DNA of 64,000 nucleotides from Amycolatopsis mongoliensis (GTDB taxonomy: Bacteria > Actinomycetota > Actinomycetes > Mycobacteriales > Pseudonocardiaceae): the NCBI RefSeq assembly GCF_030285665.1, contig NZ_CP127295.1, forward strand, positions 8,866,001-8,930,000, in the 5' to 3' direction. The notes under the pieces are model-generated. The model was not told the origin of the DNA and did no database searches. It saw only the letters and a list, made by a program, of their open reading frames with translations. Positions within the stretch are counted from its first letter, which is position 1, and each line of letters begins with the position of its first letter. This document shows positions 50,935 through 63,369 of the stretch, piece after piece. The position numbers were made by a program, and so were the translations under genes.

Positions 50935-52647
50935 GTGGCCAGTGAGGCGGAGACGGGCTCGCTCGTGCGCAGGCAGCGTGAACTGGCGTCGTTGTACGCG
51001 ACCGTCAAGTCGCTCACCGCGCTGGGCGGGCTCGACGAGGTCCTGCAGTCGATCGTCCACCACGCCCACGACCTGATCGGCACGGACTTCACCTACCTCT
51101 CGCTGGTCGGCGCGGACGGCAGGCTGTCGGCCAAGGCGTCGGAGGGCACGGTCTCCCCCACTTTCCTCGCGGCGGGCATCCCGGCCGGCGTGGGACTGGG
51201 CGGCAAGGTGCTGGCCTCCCGGAGCCCGTACTGGGTGCGCAACTACGCCACCTCGACCGTCATCGAGCACGACCCGAACTTCGACCGCCTGGTCGTCACC
51301 GAGAAGCTCGTCGCGCTGCTCGGTGTGCCACTGGTCATCCGGGGCGAAGCGGTGGGCGCCCTGTTCGCCGCCGACCGCTCCGAGCGGTCCTTCCAGGCCG
51401 ACGAGATCGCGCTGCTGAACGCGTTCGCCGATCACGCCGCGGTCGCGCTCGACAACGCCCGCCTCTACGAAGCGAGCCGGACCGCCCTGCAGGAGCTGCA
51501 GGTCGCCTACCGGAAAACCCAGCGGGCGCAAGCGATCCACGAAGCCCTGACCGGCGTCGTGCTGGACGGCGGGACACCGGGCGACGTCGCGCAGCTGCTC
51601 GCCGACCAGCTGGGCGGGAGCGTCACGCTCCTCGATCGGGCAGGTGAGGCCGACCTGGCCGGCGCCGTCGAGGACGCCCGGCGCTCGGGCCGCTGCGCGG
51701 TTTCGGCCGGCGCCGACGGAACCACCCGCAGCGTGGCCGCGATCCAGGCGGGCGACAGCTACCTCGGCGCGCTGGCGTGGAGCCGGGAAGCGGCCGCCGG
51801 CCACGACGTCCCGGACGCCATGGACCTGCGCACCCTCGAGCGGGCCACCCACATCCTCGGGCTGCTCATCCTCAAGGAGCGGGCCGTGGCCGAGGCCAGC
51901 GAGCGGCTGAGCGGAGAGCTCCTGACCGAGCTCATGGTCGGCGGCCCGGGGATCGGCCCGGCCCAGCGCGCCCGCACCCGCGCGCGCGGCATCGACGCCG
52001 ACCGCCTGGAGCTGGTGCTCGTCGCGGACTCCCCCACGGTGACGTCCACCGATCTTTCGCGCCACCTGCACGACATCGCGCGCGACCGCGCCGGGCTGGC
52101 GGGCGAACACCTGGGCCGGGCCACGATGATCCTCCCCAGCGTGGACGACGACCGGACCGCCGAAGAGGTCCACAGCAGACTGCGCCGCACGCTGGGCGGC
52201 CCCGTTGTCGTCATCGGGGAACGGGCGGTCAACCACGACTGGGCGCGCGCCTTCTCCCTCGCCGGCCGCTGCGGCGCCGTCGTGCGCGCGATCGGGCACA
52301 CGGACCTGGGCGCCACGACGCGTCGCTATGCGTTGTACGCCATGCTCTTCGACGCGGAGCGGGCCGGCGAGCTCGACCGTTTCCTCGCCGGCTCCCTCGG
52401 CCCGCTCCTCGAGTACGACCGGCGGCGCGGCACCGACCTCGTCGAAACCCTCGGCGCGTACTACCGCCACCGCGCCAACGTCGCGGCGACCGCCCGGGCG
52501 TTGCACGTCCACGTCAACACGCTGCTCAAGCGCCTGGACCGGGCCGGCACCGTCCTCGGTCTCGACTGGCGCCGGGAGAACGACCTCGAACTGCAGCTCG
52601 GGCTGCGGCTGCACGAGCTCCGGGCGAGCGGACCCGCCCCGTCGTGA
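50935..52647 (+). CDS. GAF-domain PucR-type transcriptional regulator
   Basis: A 570-aa regulator. Residues ~15-185 are a GAF domain (LDEVLQSIVHHAHDLIGTDF, GVPLVIRGEAVGALFAADR). A central region with coiled-coil and GGDEF-like fold follows (~190-480), and the C-terminus is the PucR HTH (RANVAATARALHVHVNTLLK, ~515-545). GTG 50935 is preceded by GGAGGG at 50921-50926, so the longer open frame from 50863 is not used. Divergent from the MHS transporter and tannase genes, it likely activates them in response to a small aromatic or carboxylate ligand. Confidence 0.88.
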   Translation: MASEAETGSLVRRQRELASLYATVKSLTALGGLDEVLQSIVHHAHDLIGTDFTYLSLVGADGRLSAKASEGTVSPTFLAAGIPAGVGLGGKVLASRSPYWVRNYATSTVIEHDPNFDRLVVTEKLVALLGVPLVIRGEAVGALFAADRSERSFQADEIALLNAFADHAAVALDNARLYEASRTALQELQVAYRKTQRAQAIHEALTGVVLDGGTPGDVAQLLADQLGGSVTLLDRAGEADLAGAVEDARRSGRCAVSAGADGTTRSVAAIQAGDSYLGALAWSREAAAGHDVPDAMDLRTLERATHILGLLILKERAVAEASERLSGELLTELMVGGPGIGPAQRARTRARGIDADRLELVLVADSPTVTSTDLSRHLHDIARDRAGLAGEHLGRATMILPSVDDDRTAEEVHSRLRRTLGGPVVVIGERAVNHDWARAFSLAGRCGAVVRAIGHTDLGATTRRYALYAMLFDAERAGELDRFLAGSLGPLLEYDRRRGTDLVETLGAYYRHRANVAATARALHVHVNTLLKRLDRAGTVLGLDWRRENDLELQLGLRLHELRASGPAPS

Positions 52648-52653
52648 GCCGGC

Positions 52654-54267
52654 TCAGGCGATCCGCGCCGAGTCGCGCAGGGCGATCTTCGAGAGCTTGC
52701 CGGTGCCCGTCTTGGGCAGCGTGGCCAGGAAGACGAATTCGTCCGGCAGCCACCACTTGGCGACCATCGGCGTGATGTGCGCCAGGAGCTCTTCGGCCGT
52801 GGCGGCACCGCCTTCGCGCAGCGCGACGTAGGCGACGGGGCGCTCCATCCACCGCGGGTCCGGGCGCGCGATCACGGCGACTTCGACGACGTCGGGGTGC
52901 GAGGCGATGGCGGTTTCGAGCTCGACCGAGGAGATCCACTCGCCGCCGGACTTGATCAGGTCCTTGATCCGGTCCACGAGCCGCAGGTAGCCCTCGGCGT
53001 CGATGGTGGCCAGGTCGCCGGTGCGCAGCCAGCCGTCGGCGGTGAAGCTGCCGCCGGAGTCCACCCGGAAGTAGCCACCCGCCACCCAGGGGCCGGCCAC
53101 CTGCAGCTCGCCGACGGCGTGGCCGTCGCGCGGCAGCTCCCGGCCCGTCTCGACGTCGACGATCCGCACGTTGACCAGCGGCAGCGGCTGCCCCTGCGCG
53201 GCCCGCACGGCCACCTGCTCCTCCGGGGTCGCGTCCCGGTGCTGGGTGCGCGTACCGCCGATGACGCCGACCGGGCTGATCTCCGTCATCCCCCAGGAAT
53301 GGGTGATGGGCACGCCGATCGCGGCGCGGTAGGTCTCCGACAGCGCCGGGGGCACCGCGGAGCCGCCGCCGAGCAGGAACCGGGTGGCGCTCAGGTCGTG
53401 GGCCCGCAGCTCGGGAGCCAGGCTCGTCCACACCGTCGGAACGGCGCCGGCGACGGTCACCCGCTCGGTCTCCATCAGCCGCAGCAGGTGGGCCGGCTCC
53501 GCCGACGCGCCCGGAAGCACCAGCGCGGCGCCCGCCATCATCGCGCCGTAGGGCAGGCCCCAGGCGTTGGCGTGGAACATGGGCACGATCGGCAGCACGA
53601 CGTCGCTCTCGCCGATGCCGATGAGGCCGGCCGCGAGCGTGCCGAGGCAGTGCAGGACCGTCGACCGGTGGCTGTAGAGCACGCCCTTCGGCGGTCCGGT
53701 CGTCCCGGACGTGTAGCACAGCCCGGAGGCCAGGTTCTCGTCCGCGAGCGTGAACGCGTCCTCGAACGCCCCCTCGAACGGAGCGGCCCCGGAGATCAGC
53801 TCGTCGTAGTCCAGGATCCGGGGGTCCGCCGGGATCGGCGTCGTGGTGCCGTCGGGCAGCACCACCCAGTGCCGCACCCGCGGCAGCCGGTCGACGCTCG
53901 CCCACAACCGCGGCAGCAACGCGCGATCGACGAACACCACGTCGTCCTCGGCGTGGTTGACGATGTACTCGAGGTGCTCCGCCGACAGCCGGATGTTGAT
54001 CGAGTGCAGCACCCGCTTGGTGGCCGGCACCCCGAGGTACAGCTCCAGGTGGCGCCGGCTGTTGCTCGCGAAGGTGGCGACCCGGGCCCCGGGCGGGACA
54101 CCGAGGGAGTCCAGCACGGTCGCGAGGCGGCGGGTGTGGCCGGCCACCTCGGCGTAGGTGAGCCGCTCGGACCCGGCCGTCACGACGTGCTTGTGCGCGA
54201 AGAGCCGCTCCGCGCGGTCCAGGATGTGCGCGATGGTGAGCGGCCGTGGCTGCATCAGCCCGTCCAT
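52654..54267 (-). CDS. Acyl-CoA synthetase (AMP-binding enzyme)
   Basis: A 537-aa ANL-superfamily ligase. AMP-binding motif: SGLCYTSGTTGPPKGVLYSH (~170); next motif HSWGMTEISPVG (~300); DGWLRTGDLATIDAEGYLRLVDR (~410); and the C-terminal catalytic Lys in PKTGTGKLSK (~525). It resembles medium/long-chain fatty acyl-CoA ligases (FadD-like) that form acyl-AMP then acyl-CoA. ATG 54267 has GGAGAG just upstream; the start at 54345 would add 26 unusual residues. Convergent with the PucR gene, 7 bp apart. Alternative substrates include aryl acids, which would fit the tannase/MHS neighbours. Confidence 0.9.
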   Translation of the reverse strand: MDGLMQPRPLTIAHILDRAERLFAHKHVVTAGSERLTYAEVAGHTRRLATVLDSLGVPPGARVATFASNSRRHLELYLGVPATKRVLHSINIRLSAEHLEYIVNHAEDDVVFVDRALLPRLWASVDRLPRVRHWVVLPDGTTTPIPADPRILDYDELISGAAPFEGAFEDAFTLADENLASGLCYTSGTTGPPKGVLYSHRSTVLHCLGTLAAGLIGIGESDVVLPIVPMFHANAWGLPYGAMMAGAALVLPGASAEPAHLLRLMETERVTVAGAVPTVWTSLAPELRAHDLSATRFLLGGGSAVPPALSETYRAAIGVPITHSWGMTEISPVGVIGGTRTQHRDATPEEQVAVRAAQGQPLPLVNVRIVDVETGRELPRDGHAVGELQVAGPWVAGGYFRVDSGGSFTADGWLRTGDLATIDAEGYLRLVDRIKDLIKSGGEWISSVELETAIASHPDVVEVAVIARPDPRWMERPVAYVALREGGAATAEELLAHITPMVAKWWLPDEFVFLATLPKTGTGKLSKIALRDSARIA

Positions 54268-54496
54268 GGTCTCTCCGCGGGACTGATCAGGCCGCATGAA
54301 TCTGCTCTTTCGGTCGTCGGGGTTCCCATAAGGCGGCAGTGCCATGAGCGACCTTAGGTGCGGTCACGAAGGGAGAAGAGGGCGGAACTTCCCACTCGTC
54401 CGCCCTCTTCGGTGGCGACTACCTCCACCTCGACGTCCGGGAGAAGTCGATCTCGCGCCCGTTCTCGCCGAAAACCGCGTCCGCCCGGAGTTTTCC

Positions 54497-56187
<1,691 letters not shown>

Positions 56188-56201
56188 TCCTCTCCGCCGT
56201 C

Positions 56202-56232
56202 GGGCCCGGCACCGCGAGCCGGTGCCGGGCCC
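56202..56232 (+). terminator. Hairpin between xylanase and arabinofuranosidase genes
   Basis: Perfect 13-bp stem GGGCCCGGCACCG / CGGTGCCGGGCCC with loop CGAGC, 14 bp after the xylanase stop and 25 bp before the GH62 ATG. No promoter is visible between, so it may attenuate rather than fully stop transcription, lowering GH62 relative to xylanase. Confidence 0.75.
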
Positions 56233-56257
56233 GCCCCCCATCGATCCGGAGGAAGCC

Positions 56258-57688
56258 ATGTCCCCAGCCTCCTGCCGGCCGGCTCTGGCGGCGGCCACCG
56301 CGGTCGTCACCGGCCTGGCCGCAACCCTGCTCGCGGTGTCCTCGCCCGCGGCGGCCGCCCCCGGCTGCTCGGTCACCTACGCCGCACCGTCCCAATGGCC
56401 GGGCGGGTTCACCGCGAACGTCGCCGTGACCAACGTCGGCGACGCGGTCGACGGCTGGACGCTGACCTGGTCCTTCACCGCCGGGCAGCAGGTCACCCAG
56501 GCGTGGAACGCCCAGGTCTCGCAGAGCGGCGCGCAGGTCACCGCCCGCAACGTCTCCTACAACGCGTCGATCCCGGCCGGGGGCAAGGTGGAGTTCGGCT
56601 TCAGCGGCACGGCGAACGGCACCGACAACCCGAGCCCGGCCGGCTTCAGCCTCAACGGCACACCCTGCACCGGCGCACCCGGCCCGACGACCACCCCGGC
56701 CACCACCACGACGACCCAGCAGCCGGGCGGCGGCCTGCCCTCGAGCTTCCGGTGGTCGTCCTCCGGCCCGCTGATCGGGCCGAAACCCGATTCGACGCAC
56801 CCGAACGTCGCCGTGAAGGATCCCAGCGTCATCCACTACGGCGGCAAGTACCACGTGTTCGCCTCGACCTACACCACCGGCTACAACCTCATGTACACCA
56901 GCTTCACCGACTGGTCCCAGGCCTCGGCCGCGCCGCACTACTACCTCGACCGCTCACCCCTCGGTACCGGCTACCGGGCCGCGCCGCAGGTGTTCTACTT
57001 CGCGCCCCAGCGCCTGTGGTACCTCGTCTACCAGACCGGCGCGGGTGGTTCCTACTCCACGACCAGTGACATCAGCCGTCCCGAAACCTGGTCCGCGCCG
57101 AAGAACTTCTACTCGTCGATGCCGCAGATCATCCGCGACAACATCGGCAGCGGCTACTGGGTCGACTTCTGGACCGTCTGCGACAGCGCGAAGTGCTACC
57201 TGTTCTCCTCCGACGACAACGGTCACCTCTACCGGTCCGAAACCAGCCTGGCGAGCTTCCCCGGCGGTTTCACCAACACCGTCATCGCCATGGGCGACGC
57301 GAACCGCAACCGCCTGTTCGAAGCGTCCAATGTGTACAAGATCGCCGGCCGGAACCAGTACCTGCTGCTCGTCGAGGCCATCGGGTCCGACGGCCGCCGC
57401 TACTTCCGTTCCTGGACCGCCCCCGCGGTCACCGGCCCGTGGACCGCACTCGCCGACTCCGAGAGCAATCCGTTCGCCCGCGCGAACAACGTCGCTTTCC
57501 CGGCGGGAGCCTGGACCCGCGACATCAGCCACGGCGAAATGGTGCGCTCCGACCCCGACCAGACCATGGAGATCAGCCCTTGCAAGCTGACCTACCTCTA
57601 CCAGGGCATGGATCCCGGCGCCGGGGGTGACTACAACCTCCTGCCCTGGCGCCTCGGCCTGCTCACCCAGGCCAACTCACCCTGCTGA
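56258..57688 (+). CDS. Secreted GH62 alpha-L-arabinofuranosidase with N-terminal CBM2
   Basis: A 476-aa exported enzyme. Signal peptide ~1-34 ([20 protein letters not shown]). CBM2 ~36-135 ([37 protein letters not shown]). Short Thr-rich linker, then a GH62 five-bladed propeller ~165-476. Expected catalytic acids are Asp in [11 protein letters not shown], Asp in GYWVDFWTV and Glu in [12 protein letters not shown]62 enzymes remove arabinose side chains from arabinoxylan. GGAGGAAG precedes the ATG. It complements the two GH10 xylanases flanking it and the GH54 enzyme at 28673. Confidence 0.93.
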   Translation: MSPASCRPALAAATAVVTGLAATLLAVSSPAAAAPGCSVTYAAPSQWPGGFTANVAVTNVGDAVDGWTLTWSFTAGQQVTQAWNAQVSQSGAQVTARNVSYNASIPAGGKVEFGFSGTANGTDNPSPAGFSLNGTPCTGAPGPTTTPATTTTTQQPGGGLPSSFRWSSSGPLIGPKPDSTHPNVAVKDPSVIHYGGKYHVFASTYTTGYNLMYTSFTDWSQASAAPHYYLDRSPLGTGYRAAPQVFYFAPQRLWYLVYQTGAGGSYSTTSDISRPETWSAPKNFYSSMPQIIRDNIGSGYWVDFWTVCDSAKCYLFSSDDNGHLYRSETSLASFPGGFTNTVIAMGDANRNRLFEASNVYKIAGRNQYLLLVEAIGSDGRRYFRSWTAPAVTGPWTALADSESNPFARANNVAFPAGAWTRDISHGEMVRSDPDQTMEISPCKLTYLYQGMDPGAGGDYNLLPWRLGLLTQANSPC

Positions 57689-57735
57689 CCCGGTGGCCGC
57701 CGCCGGCTCGCGGGGTGCCGGCGGCGGCCACCGGG
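57689..57735. terminator. Strong hairpin after the GH62 gene
   Basis: Perfect 19-bp stem, arms 57689-57707 (CCCGGTGGCCGCCGCCGGC) and 57717-57735, with a 9-nt loop, immediately after the TGA stop. Confidence 0.85.
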
Positions 57736-59745
<2,010 letters not shown>

Positions 59746-59840
59746 CCTGCCTCCCATCGTCGGAGATCCGCCACGCGAGCGGGGACACCGTACCGCCGCC
59801 CGTCGCTTAGCCCGGCGGCGGCGTGGGTAATCCTCCCGGC

Positions 59841-60491
59841 ATGGGTGCATGGGGCAAGCGGCTCGTCGCAATGGCTGTGGCAGTGGTGGTTCTGGCCGCC
59901 GCGGTACTCGTCGCATCGGCGGTACACCTGCTACCCCAACTGCGCAATCCGTTCGCGGAACACACCGAGGAGCACTCCGGACCGGTGCTGCTGCAGTCGA
60001 TCGTCGAGCTCTCGCGCTACGAGGCCGCCAGCGGTTCGTTCCAGGTGGTCGTCGACATCACGACCAGTTCGGTCCTGCCCAGTTTCCTGGTGGGCAGCGA
60101 CACGCTGTTCATCGGAGTCGGCACGGACAACGCCTACGTGGATTTCTCGCAGCTGAAGGGCAACGCGGTCCAGGTCTCCGACGACCGCCTGTCCGCCACG
60201 ATCACGGTGGGACACGCGCAGCTGGAGCCGGCGACGCTGGACGTGCACGAGTCCCACGTGTACGCGCAGCAGCAGGGCCTGTTCACCCGGATCAACGAGT
60301 TCCTCAGCGGGAACCCGAACTCGCAGCAGGCGCTGTACGAGCTCGCCCAGAAGGAGATCCAGGCCGCGGCCGCGAAGAGCTCACTGGTGGCCGACGCGGA
60401 GAGGAACACCAAGACGATGCTGGTCGACCTGCTGCAGTCACTCGGCTTCAAGAACATCACCGTGAACTACGCCGACAACGCCACCGGCTGA
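59841..60491 (+). CDS. DUF4230-family membrane-anchored protein
   Basis: A 216-aa protein with one N-terminal membrane helix (MAVAVVVLAAAVLVASAVHL) and an extracytoplasmic DUF4230 domain: VLLQSIVELSRYEAASGSFQ, PSFLVGSDTLFIGVGTDNAY, VDFSQL and a C-terminal KNITVNYAD. Function of the family is unknown. ATG 59841 is chosen; GTG 59823 adds six residues and neither has a clear ribosome binding site. Upstream of hsp18 but separated from it by an independent, strongly regulated promoter. Confidence 0.85.
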   Translation: MGAWGKRLVAMAVAVVVLAAAVLVASAVHLLPQLRNPFAEHTEEHSGPVLLQSIVELSRYEAASGSFQVVVDITTSSVLPSFLVGSDTLFIGVGTDNAYVDFSQLKGNAVQVSDDRLSATITVGHAQLEPATLDVHESHVYAQQQGLFTRINEFLSGNPNSQQALYELAQKEIQAAAAKSSLVADAERNTKTMLVDLLQSLGFKNITVNYADNATG

Positions 60492-60512
60492 CTCCCGGCG
60501 ACCGCCACGTTC

Positions 60513-60565
60513 GTCATCATATAGACGACTCTGAAGTTGTCATCGCTTAGATGACATGGTAGAAC
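60513..60565 (+). promoter_or_regulatory. RheA-type operators and promoter of hsp18
   Basis: TGTCATCGCTTAGATGACA (60538-60556) is an exact match to TGTCATC-N5-GATGACA, the inverted repeat bound by the thermosensor repressor RheA in Streptomyces albus. A second, one-mismatch copy without the outer bases, GTCATCATATAGACGAC, lies at 60513-60529. The main operator overlaps a promoter, TTGTCA (60537-60542) and TAGAAC (60560-60565) with a 17-bp spacer. Repression at normal temperature and release on heating are expected. Confidence 0.85.
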
Positions 60566-60611
60566 AGTGGTGCGTGTTGACAGCACTGTCGACCCCGGGA
60601 GGTGGAACCCG

Positions 60612-61046
60612 ATGTTGATGCGCACTGACCCGTTCCGCGAGCTGGACCGCTTCGCCCAGCAGATGCTCGGCAGCGCAACCCCCGGAACCTGGTCCAAGCC
60701 GACCGCGATGCCGATGGACGCCTACCGCGAAGGCGACGAGTTCGTCGTCTGCTTCGACCTGCCCGGCGTCACTCCCGATGCCATCGAACTCGACGTCGAA
60801 CGCAACGTCCTGACCGTCAAGGCCGAGCGGCGCCCGCTCCCCGCCGACGTCCAGATGCAGGTCTCGGAGCGACCCCTCGGCGTGTATTCCCGCCAGCTCT
60901 TCCTCGGCGACACCCTCGACGCCGACCACATCGCCGCCGGCTACGAAGCCGGGGTCCTGACCCTGCGCATCCCGATCGCCGAGCAGGCCAAGCCCCGGCG
61001 CATCGAGATCACCGGCACCGGCGACCGGCAAGAGATCCAGGCCTGA
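60612..61046 (+). CDS. hsp18: Small heat shock protein Hsp18 (alpha-crystallin family)
   Basis: A 144-aa Hsp20-family chaperone, matching actinomycete Hsp18 in length. The N-terminal arm MLMRTDPFRELDRFAQQML precedes the alpha-crystallin domain ~38-135 (MPMDAYREGDEFVVCFDLPG, LDVERNVLTVKAERRP), with the conserved GVLTLRIPI near the end. It holds unfolding proteins in large oligomers during heat stress. ATG 60612 follows GGGAGGTGG; the longer frame is not used. Controlled by the RheA-type operator upstream, although no rheA gene is beside it. Confidence 0.95.
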   Translation: MLMRTDPFRELDRFAQQMLGSATPGTWSKPTAMPMDAYREGDEFVVCFDLPGVTPDAIELDVERNVLTVKAERRPLPADVQMQVSERPLGVYSRQLFLGDTLDADHIAAGYEAGVLTLRIPIAEQAKPRRIEITGTGDRQEIQA

Positions 61047-61056
61047 CGGTCACCTC

Positions 61057-61095
61057 CCCGCGCGGGACCGGCACCCCGAGCCGGTCCCGCGCGGG
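61057..61095 (+). terminator. Hairpin terminator after hsp18
   Basis: Perfect 16-bp stem CCCGCGCGGGACCGGC / GCCGGTCCCGCGCGGG with a 7-nt loop, 10 bp after the hsp18 stop. Confidence 0.85.
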
Positions 61096-61121
61096 TCCGC
61101 CCCAGAAAGGCATCCGCACCC

Positions 61122-61556
61122 GTGACCGCATCGCTGCACATCCCGGCCGGCCACTCCCACCCCGCTTTCACCGCACTGTGGTCCTACCTCGCCGACGTCA
61201 CCGCCGCACTCGGCGTCGGGCCCGAGTCGTGCACCGTCGACCACGACAGCCCGGTCTCCGCCTATGTCGCACTCGACGAACGCCTGCCCGGCTACCCCGG
61301 CCGGGACGTCGCCCTGCTGTGGGACGAGGTCCGCGGCTGGGCCGCCGCCGTCGAAACCCACTCCGGCGAAGACCTCATCGTCGTGCGTCACCTCGGCGGC
61401 CCCACCGTCACCCCGCGACCGGCGGACGTCGCACGGTTCGTCAAGGCGCTGCGCGAGGACGACCACCGCGTCGGCCGGCTCGACCCGCCGGAGATCCGCA
61501 CCGCGGCCGGACCCGCCGCACTCGACGCCACCCTCCGCGCCCGGAGCACGACGTGA
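61122..61556 (+). CDS. DUF6292-like hypothetical protein
   Basis: A 144-aa soluble protein starting at GTG 61122 (AGAAAGG 12 bp upstream). The sequence FTALWSYLADVTAALGVGPE, VSAYVALDERLPGYPGRDVA and LLWDEVRGWAAAVETHSGED is of a kind I associate with DUF6292 in Pseudonocardiales, where it occurs with small regulatory proteins. No catalytic motif is visible. Its stop overlaps the start of the next tiny frame (GTGA, 61553-61556). Confidence 0.7.
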   Translation: MTASLHIPAGHSHPAFTALWSYLADVTAALGVGPESCTVDHDSPVSAYVALDERLPGYPGRDVALLWDEVRGWAAAVETHSGEDLIVVRHLGGPTVTPRPADVARFVKALREDDHRVGRLDPPEIRTAAGPAALDATLRARSTT

Positions 61557-61672
61557 CCCCCGATGTCCTGCCGCTGCCGGTGTCCTTCGCCCTCGCCGTG
61601 CGCGGCTACGACCGCGTGCAGGTCGACGAGCCGGACGGCCCACCTGTGCACCGCCGGCCCGTCGCGGCCTGA
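61553..61672 (+). CDS. Tiny coupled frame with a DivIVA-like motif, probably truncated
   Basis: A 39-aa frame, starting at GTG 61553 in a GTGA overlap with the previous stop, a typical coupled arrangement. It contains FALAVRGYDRVQVDE, like the F-x-RGYDxxQVD start of DivIVA-domain proteins, but stops right after in a Pro/Arg-rich end. Just downstream (61834 on, another frame) MRPADRRIKAAAGELETAAV resembles the coiled-coil part of such proteins. It may be the front end of a decayed DivIVA-like gene. Confidence 0.4.
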   Translation: MTPDVLPLPVSFALAVRGYDRVQVDEPDGPPVHRRPVAA

Positions 61673-62149
61673 GCCGGGCGGGCATGGTGCACCTTTCCCC
61701 GGGCGAGCCGGGGCGGTTCCGCCGGCCACTGCATTGGACCGGCGGAACCTGGTCCCGGTCTCCTGCGCGCCGAAGACCCGAACCTGATCGGTGGCATACC
61801 CGGGGACGCCGCGTCTGACACCCGTTCGGACTGATGCGTCCCGCCGATCGGCGGATCAAGGCGGCCGCCGGCGAACTCGAAACGGCCGCTGTCCGGGCGG
61901 CGCGCGGACGCCGGCCGCGTCCAACCGGCCACCGGCGCCGGGGTGGCCGGGGACGGGTCCCGGGCGGGCCGGAGCAGCCGTCCGGCCGTGCCGATGCACG
62001 CCCATCCGCAGGGCTGTCAGCACGCTACATCCGTTGCATGGCAGCAAAAACTTCGTGCATCCGTCAGCTGACGGATGTCTGGCGTACGCGTGCCGCGAAA
62101 CATTGTTTCACGGGGCCGACGCTCCGAACCTCGACGCCGAGGAGGAGCG
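61673..62149. other. Intergenic region with DivIVA-like remnant and two operator-like palindromes
   Basis: 477 bp without an intact gene. The first half holds the possible coiled-coil remnant near 61834-61920. The second half is the leader of the transporter gene and contains the perfect 20-bp palindrome CATCCGTCAGCTGACGGATG (62058-62077) and the 13-bp palindrome GAAACATTGTTTC (62097-62109). A further half-site CATCCGT occurs near 62028. Confidence 0.55.
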
Positions 62150-63298
62150 ATGTCGCGTGCTACCACCACCGTCTCCACCGTTGTGATCTTCGTCCTGGCC
62201 CTCAACCTGCGGCCGGCCGTGACGAGCCTGGGGGTGGCCCTGCCGGACATCTCGGTCGCCGGCAATCTGGTCGGCGCGGTGCTCGTCGCGCTCCCCCTGT
62301 GGGCGATCGGCCTCGGCGGCTGGGCGACGCCGTGGCTGTGCGAGCGGCTCGGGACGCACCGGACCGTCACCGTGGCCCTCGCCGGGCTGGTGCTGTCGCT
62401 GGCGGGGCGGGTCCTCGGGGGCTCGACGCAGCTGCTGACGGGGACGACGCTGGCGTGCCTGTCCATCGCCGTGCTCGGCACCATGCTGCCCCTGCTGGCC
62501 AAGGGGTCCGCCGCCTTCACCCTCGGGCTCGGGCTCGGCAGCACGGCCGGCGCGCTGGTCACGCCCGCGGCGGTGCTGTCGTCGTCGTGGCGGGTCGGCC
62601 TCGGCGTGTGGGCGATCGCGGCGCTGCTGGCCCTGCAGCTGTGGCAGCGCAACCCCGTCGAGTTCGCGGCGCCGCAGGCAGCCTCCGGGGCGATGCCGGC
62701 GTCCGCCCTGACCATCCACTTCGGACTCATTTCGACGGTGACGTTCCTGGTCATGGGCTGGCTCCCGGGCATCCTGCGCGACGCGGGTGTCCCGCCGGCG
62801 ACCGCGGGCGCGTGCCTCGCGGTGTCGATGGCCATGGGGCTGCCCATGATGTGGCTGGTGCCGGGCTGGACACGCCGCTGGCGCAATCAGACCCTCCTCG
62901 TCGTCGTCCTGGCCGTACCCAACGTCATCGGGGTGGTCGGCCTGCTCGTGGCGCCCGCGGCCGCGCCCTGGCTGTGGGCCGTGGCCACCGGCACGGGCAT
63001 GGGTTCGCTCGCGTTCGTCCTGACGACGATCTCGTTGCGCAGCAAGGACAGCTCGCTCTCGCTGTCCGCCATGGTCCAGGGCGTGGGGTACCTCATCGCC
63101 GGCTTCGGCGTGCTGGCGTGCGGCTGGCTGCACACCTACACCGGCGCCTGGCAGACCCCGCTGCTGCTGGTGCTGGCGATCCTGCTCGGCCAGGTCGGCA
63201 GCGGGCACGCCGCCGTGTCGCGCCGGACTCCGGCGTCAACGGTCCCGCGCCCCCTCGTCGTTCCCCGCCAGGGGGACATCCCGGAGGTCGGGGTCTGA
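62150..63298 (+). CDS. CynX/NimT-type MFS transporter
   Basis: A 382-aa major facilitator protein with about 11-12 hydrophobic segments. LNLRPAVTSLGVALPDI in helix 1 is the hallmark of the CynX/NimT (cyanate/2-nitroimidazole) group; GGWATPWLCERLGTHRTVTV follows in the first half and MSRATTTVSTVVIFVLALN is the start. GGAGGAG precedes ATG 62150; the longer frame upstream runs through the palindromes and is not used. Substrate unknown. The two upstream palindromes suggest repression by a regulator not encoded next to it. Confidence 0.88.
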   Translation: MSRATTTVSTVVIFVLALNLRPAVTSLGVALPDISVAGNLVGAVLVALPLWAIGLGGWATPWLCERLGTHRTVTVALAGLVLSLAGRVLGGSTQLLTGTTLACLSIAVLGTMLPLLAKGSAAFTLGLGLGSTAGALVTPAAVLSSSWRVGLGVWAIAALLALQLWQRNPVEFAAPQAASGAMPASALTIHFGLISTVTFLVMGWLPGILRDAGVPPATAGACLAVSMAMGLPMMWLVPGWTRRWRNQTLLVVVLAVPNVIGVVGLLVAPAAAPWLWAVATGTGMGSLAFVLTTISLRSKDSSLSLSAMVQGVGYLIAGFGVLACGWLHTYTGAWQTPLLLVLAILLGQVGSGHAAVSRRTPASTVPRPLVVPRQGDIPEVGV

Positions 63299-63326
63299 TC
63301 CCCGCCCACGGTCGCTCCACTTCGGA

Positions 63327-63360
63327 CACCCGCGGTCCCGGGCAGCCGGGACCGCGGGTG
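63327..63360. terminator. Bidirectional hairpin between the transporter and LuxR genes
   Basis: Perfect 15-bp stem CACCCGCGGTCCCGG / CCGGGACCGCGGGTG with loop GCAG, between convergent stops. Confidence 0.85.
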
Positions 63361-63369
63361 GAGCCGGGT

